DNA of 42,148 bases, taken from assembly GCA_937948705.1 (NCBI GenBank), contig CALECF010000113.1, positions 1 through 42,148 on the forward strand. The letters are read 5' to 3'. Source of the stretch: an uncultured Anaerosolibacter sp. (GTDB lineage Bacteria; Bacillota_A; Clostridia; Peptostreptococcales; Thermotaleaceae). The notes under the pieces were generated by a model, which was not told where the DNA came from, made no database searches, and saw nothing but the letters and a program-made list of their open reading frames with translations. Of the stretch, positions 25,169-33,342 are shown in pieces (position 1 is the first letter of the stretch; each line of letters opens with the position of its first letter). The position numbers and the translations under genes are program-made.

Positions 25169-25951
25169 ATGGCAGAGAACACGGTTAAAACAAAGCGAGT
25201 ATTTATTCCAGGATGTAGCTTACCATCATACAATCCAGTTCTTGTGGAAATGACGTTAGAATATCTTCAGGAAAAACTACCAGATACAGGAGCCATCCTC
25301 AAATGCTGTGGAAAGCCCACAAAGGCACTGGGCCAGGTTGAAAAGTTTAAAGAGAGATATGGTCAGTTACAAGCAGAAATAGACCGATTAGGGGCAGAAG
25401 AGGTCATCGTTGCTTGTCAATCATGCTACCTTACGTTATCGGAATATAGCCCAAAACAAAAAGTCACTTCCCTTTGGGAACTTCTTCCTAAGATTGGTTT
25501 ACCTGAAGCTTCAAAGGGAATTGGAAGAAACAGTGATATTGTACTGGCGATCCATGATTCCTGCCCAACACGGAACAATAGTGCGATCCATGATGGAATC
25601 AGATGGATTATAAATGAGCTGGGATATAAGACGGAAGAGCCGCCCAACACAAAAGAAAGTACGAGATGTTGTGGATTTGGAGGCATGGTCGTTCCTGCCA
25701 ATCCTGATTTAGCACTTAGAGTAATGAAAAGAAGGACTGGTGAGGTTGAATCTGACTATATGGTGACTTACTGTGCTGCGTGTAGGGAATCCATGGTGCG
25801 GGGCGGAAAGAAAACCGTACATATATTGGATTTGGTTTTTGGAGGTCCGTGGACAGCAAATTCAGAGTTTCCAGGAATACCAGGAAGTCCAATAACAAGC
25901 TGGAAGAATAGATACAAGGCAAAGCAAGGAATTAATAAGGTGTTAAAATAA
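25169..25951 (+). CDS. CCG-domain (heterodisulfide-reductase-like) protein
   Basis: A 260-aa protein with two CCG-type domains: PGCSLPSYNP...LKCCGKPTKALG and DSCPTRNN...TRCCGFGGMVVP, with ACQSCYLTL and YCAACRESM between and after. In HdrB/GlpC/LutA such cysteines bind special Fe-S clusters or handle disulfides. ATG 25169 is preferred because AGGGAGG ends 7 nt before it; it starts 1 bp after the flavoprotein stop, so the pair is co-translated. Inferred role: electron acceptor of the flavoprotein, perhaps cleaving a disulfide or trisulfide in the neighbouring sulfur pathway. Confidence 0.9.
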   Translation: MAENTVKTKRVFIPGCSLPSYNPVLVEMTLEYLQEKLPDTGAILKCCGKPTKALGQVEKFKERYGQLQAEIDRLGAEEVIVACQSCYLTLSEYSPKQKVTSLWELLPKIGLPEASKGIGRNSDIVLAIHDSCPTRNNSAIHDGIRWIINELGYKTEEPPNTKESTRCCGFGGMVVPANPDLALRVMKRRTGEVESDYMVTYCAACRESMVRGGKKTVHILDLVFGGPWTANSEFPGIPGSPITSWKNRYKAKQGINKVLK

Positions 25952-26026
25952 CCAACACATTGGTATGAAGGAAACGTCAGAAGTTTCTTTTATATAAAAT
26001 TTTATCATTAAAGGGAGGAATCATTT

Positions 26027-26998
26027 GTGAAAAAAGTATTATTAATTATTTTATCACTCATTCTTGTAATTGGTGCGGTGGGGTGCAGCAAACCTGAAGT
26101 AAAGACAGAGGCTCAGCTAGAACAGCAAAGAGAAAAATATGGTGATTATGTGGATGCGGATCAAATCGTCAGTGCATTAGAGGCGAAGGACTTGATTGCA
26201 GCAGGTGGAAATATTGTTATTGTAGATGTAACAAAATCCACAGATTATTTATTAGGACATATTGAAGGTGCAGTGAACGTATGGAGACCTGATTACAGTG
26301 CTGACAAGGGTGAATATGCCTATGATGGTATGAGAGCCAGCAGGGAAAAAATGGCGAAGCTGTTAGGAGCCCTTGGGGCAGATAAGGATACAAAATTTAT
26401 CGTGTATTCAAATCACCATAACTATGATGCTACAAGATTTATGTGGCAATTGCAATTATTTGGTCATGACAATGCGGTACTTATTGACGGTGGTTTACCA
26501 GGATGGCAAGCATCAGGATTACCGACCACTACTGCAAAGCCAAGTGTAACAGCGAAGGAATACCAATTCCCAGGGGAAATGGATGAAAGCATCTTAGCAA
26601 CAAGTGATGATGTAAAGGCTGCTATTGAGGATTCAAATGTGGTTATTTGGGATACAAGAGCACAAGAAGAATACACAGGAGCGAAGCAATTGGATGGAGC
26701 ATTTAGAAAAGGTACGATTCCAAATAGTGTTTGGTTAGAATACAAAAATTTGATTCATGGCGGCGAAGGTGAAGATGCTACATTCAAGACTGCTGCTGAG
26801 TTGAAAGAAATACTAGAAGCCAAAGGAATAACACCTGATAAAACAATCATTCCATTCTGTCAGTCCGGTGTACGTTCATCTCTTGCCGCTACAGCGTTAA
26901 AGCTTTTAGGATATGAGAATGTGAAGAATTATGATGGATCATGGATCGAGTGGAGTCATAATCAAGATCTTCCAATTGCAATTGGAGAGGTAAAATAA
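26027..26998 (+). CDS. Tandem-rhodanese lipoprotein (thiosulfate sulfurtransferase)
   Basis: A 323-aa secreted lipoprotein (lipobox VGCSK) with two rhodanese domains. The first lacks the catalytic Cys (FIVYSNHHNYDATR); the second is active-type (IIPFCQSGVRSSLA). This N-inactive/C-active order is the classic sulfurtransferase layout. E. coli YnjE is a comparable protein beside ynjBCD. The GTG at 26027 follows GGGAGG. It should act outside the membrane, moving sulfane sulfur from thiosulfate, close to the ABC and YeeE importers in function. Confidence 0.92.
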   Translation: MKKVLLIILSLILVIGAVGCSKPEVKTEAQLEQQREKYGDYVDADQIVSALEAKDLIAAGGNIVIVDVTKSTDYLLGHIEGAVNVWRPDYSADKGEYAYDGMRASREKMAKLLGALGADKDTKFIVYSNHHNYDATRFMWQLQLFGHDNAVLIDGGLPGWQASGLPTTTAKPSVTAKEYQFPGEMDESILATSDDVKAAIEDSNVVIWDTRAQEEYTGAKQLDGAFRKGTIPNSVWLEYKNLIHGGEGEDATFKTAAELKEILEAKGITPDKTIIPFCQSGVRSSLAATALKLLGYENVKNYDGSWIEWSHNQDLPIAIGEVK

Positions 26999-27077
26999 CA
27001 AATATCCAAAGTCATGGTTGCATATGGGGGCCAATAGGGCCCCTCCCCTTTATACTTCATCAAATGGAGGTGTTTTT

Positions 27078-27788
27078 GTGGCAGAAGTAAAAGAAATAAA
27101 AAAAGATAAAAAGGCAGATACGATGAAACTATTGGCAGTGGTACTTGTAATTGTTATCGGATTTTTCATGGCTTGGAAAACAGGACTTGTAAGTAAGATT
27201 CAAGACGTTCAGGCTATGCAGGCGTTTTTTAAATCCTTTGGTGTTTGGGGTTACCTAGTATTTATTCTAGTTTTTATTGTAGCATGTGTATTTATGCTAC
27301 CAGGGTCCATGCTTACCATCATAGCGGGGATCGCCTTTGGCCCAATCATGGGAGGTGTTGTATCTCTAGCTGGTGCAACTCTTGGAGCCACTGCAGCATT
27401 TCTTGTGGCTAAGTATGTAGCAAGAGGCATGATAGAAAGCAAGATTGGACAAAATCAGATGTTCAAGAAGATTGATGACGGTGTAGCTAAAAATGGAACG
27501 AGTTTTTTGATATTAACGCGCTTGGTTCCTGTATTTCCATTTTCCTTCCAAAATTATGCATATGGATTGACGAAGATAAACCTAGGCACCTATTTTTTGG
27601 TCTCACTGATCTGTATGGCGCCAGGAGCTTTCATATATGCCTATATGGCTGGTGAAATCGTAACGAACGGTTTCTCCACAGGGCTGTTGATCAAATTTGC
27701 AGCAGCAGGAATCATTCTGTTTTTGATTTCCTTGATACCTAAATATATTGCTAAGAAAAAAGGTATCAATATGGATGAGTTAAAATAA
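27078..27788 (+). CDS. TVP38/TMEM64 (DedA superfamily) membrane protein, YdjX/YdjZ-like
   Basis: A 236-aa polytopic protein. The core motif runs FGPIMGGVVSLAGATLGATAAF, then FLILTRLVPVFPFSFQNYAYGLT. GTG 27078 is chosen since GGAGG lies 7 nt upstream. E. coli ydjX and ydjZ are neighbours of ynjABCD-ynjE, the same trio found here, so the association is conserved between distant bacteria. Transport substrate unknown. A terminator follows, closing the 23371-27788 operon. Confidence 0.9.
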   Translation: MAEVKEIKKDKKADTMKLLAVVLVIVIGFFMAWKTGLVSKIQDVQAMQAFFKSFGVWGYLVFILVFIVACVFMLPGSMLTIIAGIAFGPIMGGVVSLAGATLGATAAFLVAKYVARGMIESKIGQNQMFKKIDDGVAKNGTSFLILTRLVPVFPFSFQNYAYGLTKINLGTYFLVSLICMAPGAFIYAYMAGEIVTNGFSTGLLIKFAAAGIILFLISLIPKYIAKKKGINMDELK

Positions 27789-27824
27789 GGGAGTTTATTT
27801 TTGAAAGAATTGGTTGAGGGCACT

Positions 27825-27860
27825 AGGAGACAGTTTGTAGCACTGTTTCCTTTTTGTATT
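27825..27860 (+). terminator. Rho-independent terminator
   Basis: AGGAGACAGT (27825-27834) pairs with ACTGTTTCCT (27842-27851), one G-U pair, followed by TTTTTGTATTTGTT. Confidence 0.85.
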
Positions 27861-27897
27861 TGTTCTTGGAGAACCAATAAAAGGAATGGGTGATGGA

Positions 27898-28575
27898 ATG
27901 AAGGTGTCAATAATTATTCCGATTCTGAATGAGGAGAAGAATATTCATAGATTTATTGAAAGACTTGATAAGATAAAAGGGAACAAAGAAGTAATATTTG
28001 TTGATGGTGGCAGCGAGGATAGAACTGTGTCTTTAATACCTGATAAATATCAGGTGGTAAAATCACCTAGGGGTAGAGGTCAACAAATGAATACCGGGGC
28101 AAAATATGCTACAGGAGATATTTTCTTATTTCTTCACTGTGATAGTCAGTTAGAGGAAGATGCCTTAGCATATATATTGACTTCGGATATAAGTGCTCAT
28201 TACGCAGGTGGCTGCTTCTCAATGGCTTTTGATGGGAAAGGATTTTTGCTTAGATTGGTTGCATACCTATCAAATATTAGGGTTAAAGTGACTAAAATTA
28301 TGTTTGGGGATCAAGGAATATTTGTTAGAAAAGAGGTATTTGAAGAATTAGGGGGATTCTTACATATCCCCATTATGGAGGACTTGGAGTTTTCTAGAAG
28401 GCTGAAAAAAAGAGGGAAAATCATACAGCTTAAGGGCAGGATTGTTACATCTTCAAGAAGATTTGAAGAACTGGGTGTAATGAAGGCGGTTTTATTAATG
28501 CAGCGATTAAAACTACAATACTTTTTAGGAGCAAGTCCAGATAAACTACAATATTTTTACAAAAATGTGAGGTAA
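27898..28575 (+). CDS. Family-2 glycosyltransferase, TIGR04283-like (arsenosugar neighbourhoods)
   Basis: A 225-aa GT-A fold enzyme: SIIIPILNEEKNIHRFIERL, VDGGSEDRTVSL, LFLHCDSQLEEDAL, the GDQGIFVRKEVFEELGGF loop and MEDLEFSRRL with the catalytic acid. This length and the pairing with the next gene identify the small transferases that PGAP names for arsenosugar gene neighbourhoods. No ArsM or ArsS gene is in the window, so an arsenosugar product is not shown. ATG 27898 opens a three-gene operon after a terminator. It may glycosylate an arsenical, a lipid or another small acceptor. Confidence 0.85.
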   Translation: MKVSIIIPILNEEKNIHRFIERLDKIKGNKEVIFVDGGSEDRTVSLIPDKYQVVKSPRGRGQQMNTGAKYATGDIFLFLHCDSQLEEDALAYILTSDISAHYAGGCFSMAFDGKGFLLRLVAYLSNIRVKVTKIMFGDQGIFVRKEVFEELGGFLHIPIMEDLEFSRRLKKRGKIIQLKGRIVTSSRRFEELGVMKAVLLMQRLKLQYFLGASPDKLQYFYKNVR

Positions 28576-28577
28576 AC

Positions 28578-29285
28578 ATGAAAAATGCACTGATCATATT
28601 AACGAGAGCACCAATACCAGGAAAGACAAAAACTAGACTCATGACCCATCTAACAGGAGATGAATGTGCAGCTATCCATGAATGCTTTCTAAAGGATATT
28701 TATGAGAATGTATTAAAAATAGATGTGGATAGCTTTGTTTACTATACACCAGAGAGATACAAAAACTTGATGTGTAATATTTTAGGAGGCTGCCAAGAAT
28801 TGCATCCTCAAAGGGGGAAGGACTTAGGTGAGAGAATGCATCTTGCTATTCAGGATTGTATAGAAAAAGGATATGAAAAGTGTGTTTTAATAGGTACAGA
28901 CATACCCACTTTACCGGCTTATATTATTATGAAGGCCTTCGAAAAGCTAGATAATAACGATATTGTCATTGGACCCACTTTGGATGGGGGGTATTATCTT
29001 ATTGGTATGAAACAGCCCTATCCCCAAATATTTATGGATACTTTTTATGGTGTTGAGACCGTATTCGAAAGGACTCTAAAAACCTTAACCCATCTAAGCT
29101 TAGGGGTTGAAATCCTAGAGCATTGGTATGATGTGGATACCTTTGATGATTTGAAATATTTGGCAAACGAAATTCAAACGAAGAATATCCATTCTCACCA
29201 TACAAAACAGTTTCTTACTTATAAGGGGTTCTTTGACAAGGCGAACAAGGGGGAAGATATGATATATGGAAAAAATGCTGAGTGA
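28578..29285 (+). CDS. DUF2064/TIGR04282-like glycosyltransferase
   Basis: A 235-aa nucleotidyl/glycosyl-transferase fold protein: ILTRAPIPGKTKTRL (nucleotide-binding), GTDIPTLPAYI (metal DxD-like), GPTLDGGYYLIGM, and a final WYDVDTFDDLKYL. It starts 2 bp after the preceding stop. The DUF2064 plus TIGR04283 pair is widespread; the second enzyme may make the activated sugar or act as a partner transferase. Its end overlaps the next gene by 20 bp, so the three are translationally coupled. Confidence 0.85.
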   Translation: MKNALIILTRAPIPGKTKTRLMTHLTGDECAAIHECFLKDIYENVLKIDVDSFVYYTPERYKNLMCNILGGCQELHPQRGKDLGERMHLAIQDCIEKGYEKCVLIGTDIPTLPAYIIMKAFEKLDNNDIVIGPTLDGGYYLIGMKQPYPQIFMDTFYGVETVFERTLKTLTHLSLGVEILEHWYDVDTFDDLKYLANEIQTKNIHSHHTKQFLTYKGFFDKANKGEDMIYGKNAE

Positions 29286-30267
29286 GTATATGAATAGCTG
29301 GAAAATTTATGATGCTTTAGAAATTCCAAAAGACAGAAAGATTGTATTCAATCTTTTGGGACGTGGAGAATACAATATTAATTATGTGTTTATGCATCCA
29401 GTTACCCAAAGGAAAATGGTGTTACGGATTAATACTGCCAGCCAGATGGGATTGAACAACCAGATTGAATATGAATATCATGCATTAAAGCTGTTGGAGG
29501 GTACGAAAAGAACACCGAAAACCTACTATATGGATGGTTCAAAAACCACACTGCCTTTTGGTATCTTAATAATGGAATATCTTTATGGAAGAAGTCTTAA
29601 CTATTGTTCAGATTTAGAAGCGGCAGCAGCCATTTTTGCTGATATACATAGTGCCCCCATTGATGAAGCTGGATTCTTGTTAAAATCTAAGAACCCCCAA
29701 AGAGAAATGTTAGATGAATGTGCGAAAATGGCATCGGTATATGTATTGTCAGAGAAGGGTGAGGCTAGGGTAAGAAATAAAATAAATGAGTTATATCATA
29801 GGGCAGAGAAAATGGTGGAAGATAATCTCCCTTCTATAAGAGACTACAGGATCATAAATACAGAAGTGAATTCAGGGAATTTTATTATAAATGCGGATAT
29901 GGAAAAGTGCTACATGATTGATTGGGAGAAACCAATCTTAGGAGAAGTTGAACAGGATCTTGCTCATTTTATCGCACCAACAACTACATTTTGGAAGACA
30001 GATAAACTTTTATCTGTGGATGAACAGCAGTATTTCATTCAAGCCTATATAGCCAAAATAAATGATCGAATCCATATAGGGGATATGAAAGAGAAACTCA
30101 GGCTATATCTTACCCTTACCTGCTTGAGGGGGATTACCTGGTGTGCTATGGCCTGGGTTCATTATCAAGATAAGGAGAGAATGATTAGAAATGAAGATAC
30201 ATTTAAGAAATTAAATGCATATCTATCAGATGACTTCTTAAACGTGATCAAGGACAACTACTTTTAA
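29266..30267 (+). CDS. Phosphotransferase-family (APH/choline-kinase fold) protein with altered catalytic loop
   Basis: A 333-aa protein of the aminoglycoside-phosphotransferase fold: N-lobe with GRGEYNINYVF and MVLRIN, hinge LIMEYLYGRSL, and the C-lobe metal aspartate MIDWEKPILGEVEQDLAHFI. The catalytic HxD loop is replaced by INTEVNSGNFII (His to Asn, Asp to Glu). The Asn of the HxDxxxxN pattern and the DWE metal site remain. Activity may thus be low or different. It overlaps the DUF2064 gene and ends the operon. The acceptor might be the sugar made by the two transferases, by inference. Confidence 0.82.
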   Translation: MEKMLSEYMNSWKIYDALEIPKDRKIVFNLLGRGEYNINYVFMHPVTQRKMVLRINTASQMGLNNQIEYEYHALKLLEGTKRTPKTYYMDGSKTTLPFGILIMEYLYGRSLNYCSDLEAAAAIFADIHSAPIDEAGFLLKSKNPQREMLDECAKMASVYVLSEKGEARVRNKINELYHRAEKMVEDNLPSIRDYRIINTEVNSGNFIINADMEKCYMIDWEKPILGEVEQDLAHFIAPTTTFWKTDKLLSVDEQQYFIQAYIAKINDRIHIGDMKEKLRLYLTLTCLRGITWCAMAWVHYQDKERMIRNEDTFKKLNAYLSDDFLNVIKDNYF

Positions 30268-30370
30268 TGAGAAGAAAAGATAACAAAGAATTGGAAAGCC
30301 AAGAAAAATGTGTGTTTAGATATCATAGCATTGTATGAACTAGGGGATGGAATTTTTACAAATTATAAGG

Positions 30371-30412
30371 AAAAAGAGGTTAAACGAAGAGTATATCGTT
30401 TAACCTCTTTTT
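30371..30412. terminator. Bidirectional terminator
   Basis: AAAAAGAGGTTAAACGA (30371-30387) pairs with TCGTTTAACCTCTTTTT (30396-30412), T-tract on either strand. It lies between the plus-strand operon and the minus-strand selenoprotein gene. Confidence 0.88.
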
Positions 30413-30424
30413 TAGGGATGTACA

Positions 30425-31399
30425 TTATTTTACAACAGGAAGTTTTTGATTATTCCAACCTCCACTACCTGTTTCCTTTGTACCCATACCAAAGTTTAAA
30501 GAGATTGCATCATAACCAAGCAATCTTAGACCCGCGGCTACTTGACCAGAGCCAGCACCGATATATCACAAAGGAACTATTTTTTTATCTTGAGGCAGAT
30601 CAAAAAGAGCATCATTGCTATTTTTTCCACTTTTATAGACAATATTTACTGCACCATCAATATGGCCGCCCTTATAGTCGTCTGGTTTTCTTAAATCTAC
30701 GAATAATATGCTGCTGTCTTTTGATTCTATAATTTTATTGGCTTCGGCTTCAGACAAAATAAAGTCAGCATAGATTGTATTTTGTGCATCACCTAGTGAA
30801 TCAAAGTATTTCACAATAGCTTCCTTCATTTCTGGTTGAATATCCAGAGGCGTAGATGCAGGAAAACTATTTGCGGTTGTTTCTATAACATCATTCATAT
30901 TAGAGAGTTTAGATATTCCAAGATCCCATCCTAATTTAACTTGGGTTGCATTAAAGCCGGCAACTCTTAGAAGTAGAACTAATTGATTGCCTGTTTGGCC
31001 TGTGTCATCAGTTATGAGGATGGGCTTATCCTTAGGCAATTTATCCAAAGCTTTTCCTAACTCAGGACCAAAGGGTATATTTACTGCACCTTTTATATGT
31101 CCCTTGTTATAACTATCTGCACTTCGAATATCTAGAATGAACATATCCTCATTCTTTTTTACTTTCTCCATAAAGCTCTTAGGATCAATTATATTTTTAT
31201 CAGAAGGTACGTCAGCAAAGTATGCCAGTACAGCTTCCTTTACCACATTTACTTTTTCTGCCGTAGGAACTTGTTGATTGGCTGGCTGCGTAGTTGTATC
31301 AGTTGTAGTAGTTTCTATTTTGGGTGCACAGCCCGACAAAGCAACTATAAAAATAAGTGTAAAAATAAAAGCAAATCGTTTGATTTTTTTAATACTCAT
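30425..31399 (-). CDS. Tandem-rhodanese lipoprotein with Sec at the catalytic position
   Basis: A conventional frame stops at TGA (30568-30566), but the same frame continues to TAA (30427-30425). The extension reads YIGAGSGQVAAGLRLLGYDA...SLNFGMGTKETGSGGW, exactly the end of a rhodanese domain. Read through, the protein has 324 aa with Sec278 in KIVPL-U-YIGAG, where family members have the persulfide-carrying Cys. The N-terminal domain has Asp there (ILITDDTGQTG) and is inactive. The signal peptide ends with lipobox SGCAP. A small hairpin (GGCT/AGCC) sits 16-33 nt into the sequence starting at UGA, where a SECIS would be. The enzyme would move sulfur, or selenium, at the cell surface. Confidence 0.8.
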
Positions 31400-31990
31400 G
31401 TAGTTATCCCTCCTTTATCTGTTCACTTGTGAATATATACAGCAATGCTGCTGTCGGCAAAATGTTTTGTAACCTCCTTTCTTAACAAAACAAGTTATTT
31501 ATGCCGATTGAATATATATAGAAGAAACTTAGATGAAAAACTTTAGAACAGTTGATAAACTTATAACTATATAACTATATAACTATATAATAATATATTT
31601 ATAAGTTTATAGTAATACTTTGATTTTTATTTGTCAATCTAAAAGTTACAATTTTCCGAAAATAAACAGTGATGTGGGATATGATAAAATCAGAACTTTT
31701 TAGACGATGAAGAATGATTTTTGATAAAAAAAGCTGAAAAAATGTAGCTATCAATCGCATCTATAGGTATTGGAGCCACTACCATGATTATCAAAGCTTG
31801 TACCTTAAATCGTTTGGCTATATATTAAGCTTTAAGTTAACAGTTAAGGGGGGATTTTATGTCAAACATTTAGGATTCTGATTTCCATTAAGTGAAATAT
31901 ATTGAATATGCTAGTTGCGCAGACAAATGTACACATAATGTGAAAGGTTTGAAAAAAAGTATCTATTTAGTTTAAAGGGGGATGTTGCTT
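31400..31990. other. AT-rich intergenic region with inverted repeats and fragments
   Basis: Nearly 600 bases without a clear gene. From the left: two minus-strand ribosome sites before the Sec-rhodanese, a repeat-rich segment at 31555-31610, and short coding-like scraps. One scrap just before the CcdA start reads EYASCADKCTHNVKG before a stop. The region looks like a control region joined to gene debris. Confidence 0.4.
31555..31610. repeat. 12-bp inverted repeats around 8-bp tandem repeats
   Basis: ATAAACTTATAA (31555-31566) recurs inverted as TTATAAGTTTAT (31599-31610). Between them ACTATATA-like units repeat at 8-bp spacing. It could be a multi-site operator for the minus-strand Sec-rhodanese gene, or simply slippage. 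Confidence 0.5.
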
Positions 31991-32631
31991 ATGGGTAATA
32001 GAAACATAATCAAATCAAAAGAAAGCTTGGTTCCGTCACACCATGTGCCCCTACGAGTATACCCCTTGTGATCGGGTATGTAGGAGGTACGGGGGAACAA
32101 AATACAAAGAAAGCTTTTTGGCTTTCGGCGGTTTTTTCTATAGGTATGGCGATCACATTTACCATCTTAGGTGCAACTGCATCCCTCCTTGGAAGGCTTC
32201 TGCAAGGAACAGGTTCATGGTGGTACATACTTCTAGGCGTACTGATGCTTTTAATGGCACTACAGGTATGGGATATATTCAACTTTGTTCCATCCTCCTA
32301 TGCTATGAATAAAAATACCAAACGAGGTTTTTTAGGAGCGTTTCTTACAGGTGTTTTAGGTGGATTTTTTTCATCACCCTGTGCTACTCCAGTATTGGTA
32401 GTATTGCTTGCATTGGTAGCAAAGAAAGGAAGCTTCTTATGGGGTATATTACTTTTGCTGTTGTATTCTTTAGGCCATAGTTTTCTTGTGCTGATTGCAG
32501 GGACATCCGTAGGGTTTGTGCAAAAGGTATTATCCAGTGACAAATATGGAAGGGCAAGCAAAATACTTAAAGTTCTTACTGGACTAATGATTATGGGGAT
32601 AGGCTTTTATATGTTTTATTTAGGATTCTAA
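31991..32631 (+). pseudogene. CcdA-like thiol transporter with N-terminal frameshift
   Basis: The main frame (from 32068) gives a six-TM CcdA/DsbD-type protein: IGYVGGTGEQN, then FFSSPCATPVLVVLLAL with the second Pro-flanked Cys. Its own first Cys motif, SVTPCAPTSIPLV, is in the same frame just upstream (from about 32029). But the ATG with the ribosome site (31991, AAAGGGGGA) lies in a different frame, and a TAG blocks the Cys frame upstream. Joining them needs a one-base shift near TCAAAAGAAAG. The first TM helix is largely missing. Normal CcdA moves electrons across the membrane to thiols outside, suited to the nearby thioredoxin and rhodanese lipoproteins. It may be inactive. Confidence 0.65.
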
Positions 32632-32710
32632 AAATCTATTGGTAACAAAAAAGATAAAATCTAAACGCTAGTGTTGCATTAATCTAATAATTCAAAGCTG
32701 ACCTGGAGCT

Positions 32711-32757
32711 ATACCCCTAGAGATAGAAACAATATTCTATTTGCTAGGGGTATTTTT
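32711..32757 (+). terminator. Rho-independent terminator after ccdA-like gene
   Basis: ATACCCCTAG (32711-32720) pairs with CTAGGGGTAT (32744-32753), with a further AGATAG/CTAT-type inner stem, then TTTTT. Confidence 0.8.
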
Positions 32758-32839
32758 CAGAGTTTACTTATCTCATCAACATAGCATATTGATTTCACGG
32801 ATGGACAAAGTTTAGTTCTTAAAATATATGAAATAGATA

Positions 32840-32899
32840 TTGACAAATTAAGGATATAGAGTTATTATGCTTATATACCCATATGGGTATATAAGCATA
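32840..32899 (+). promoter_or_regulatory. Promoter with 34-bp perfect palindrome operator
   Basis: TTGACA (32840-32845), a 17-bp spacer and TATTAT (32863-32868) make a strong promoter. A perfect 34-bp palindrome (32866-32899, centre ACCCATATGGGT) begins in the -10 box. Its core TACCC-ATAT-GGGTA also resembles CsoR-type sites. The ArsR gene at 32943 is the obvious candidate ligand-responsive repressor. Confidence 0.75.
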
Positions 32900-32942
32900 G
32901 AATTATAAGATTTAGAATTTTAAAAGGAGAAGATGTGAGACT

Positions 32943-33275
32943 ATGGATAAGCTGATAAATATGTTTAAGCTTTTATCGGATGAAACACGAATGAGAATTA
33001 TGATCTTACTTTACGATCGAAGACTATGTGTATGTCAGATCCAGGGAATACTGGAAGAATCACAGCCTAAAATATCAAAACACTTAGGCAAGTTAAGAGA
33101 TATGGGATTCATTAAAGATGAGAGGAAGGAACAGTTCATTTTTTATTATTTAGATAAAGAAAATATGTTACTTAAAGAATTATTAGAGAAAATCATCATA
33201 AACATTGATGATTATCCTGTCTTAAAGAATGATATCAGTAGACTTGAACAAGCAGATTCATACATCAATGGGTAG
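32943..33275 (+). CDS. arsR: ArsR-family metalloregulator
   Basis: A 110-aa winged-helix protein: MFKLLSDETRMRIMILL, sensing motif RLCVCQIQ with the ELCxC-type CxC, recognition helix SQPKISKHLGKL, wing DERKEQFIFYYL. As(III)- or Sb(III)-responsive by motif. It opens a cassette ArsR-permease-thioredoxin (33343, 34436) under the palindrome promoter. Residues beyond the wing form a long acidic C-terminal helix. Confidence 0.92.
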   Translation: MDKLINMFKLLSDETRMRIMILLYDRRLCVCQIQGILEESQPKISKHLGKLRDMGFIKDERKEQFIFYYLDKENMLLKELLEKIIINIDDYPVLKNDISRLEQADSYING

Positions 33276-33342
33276 GGATTGCTGACATTCAAAAGGTGGA
33301 ATCTGTGAATGCTATAAAAATATAATTAGGTTGGTGATCAGA

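Noticed and set aside
27802..27894. Short TTG frame after GGGAG, with two Cys (CIC), ending in TGA
   Set aside because: It runs through a rho-independent terminator, and the frame beyond the TGA is not coding-like, so a further selenoprotein is unlikely.
30310..30732. 140-codon plus-strand frame with several Cys
   Set aside because: It lies antisense over the end of the Sec-rhodanese gene and spans a terminator; no start signal and no family.
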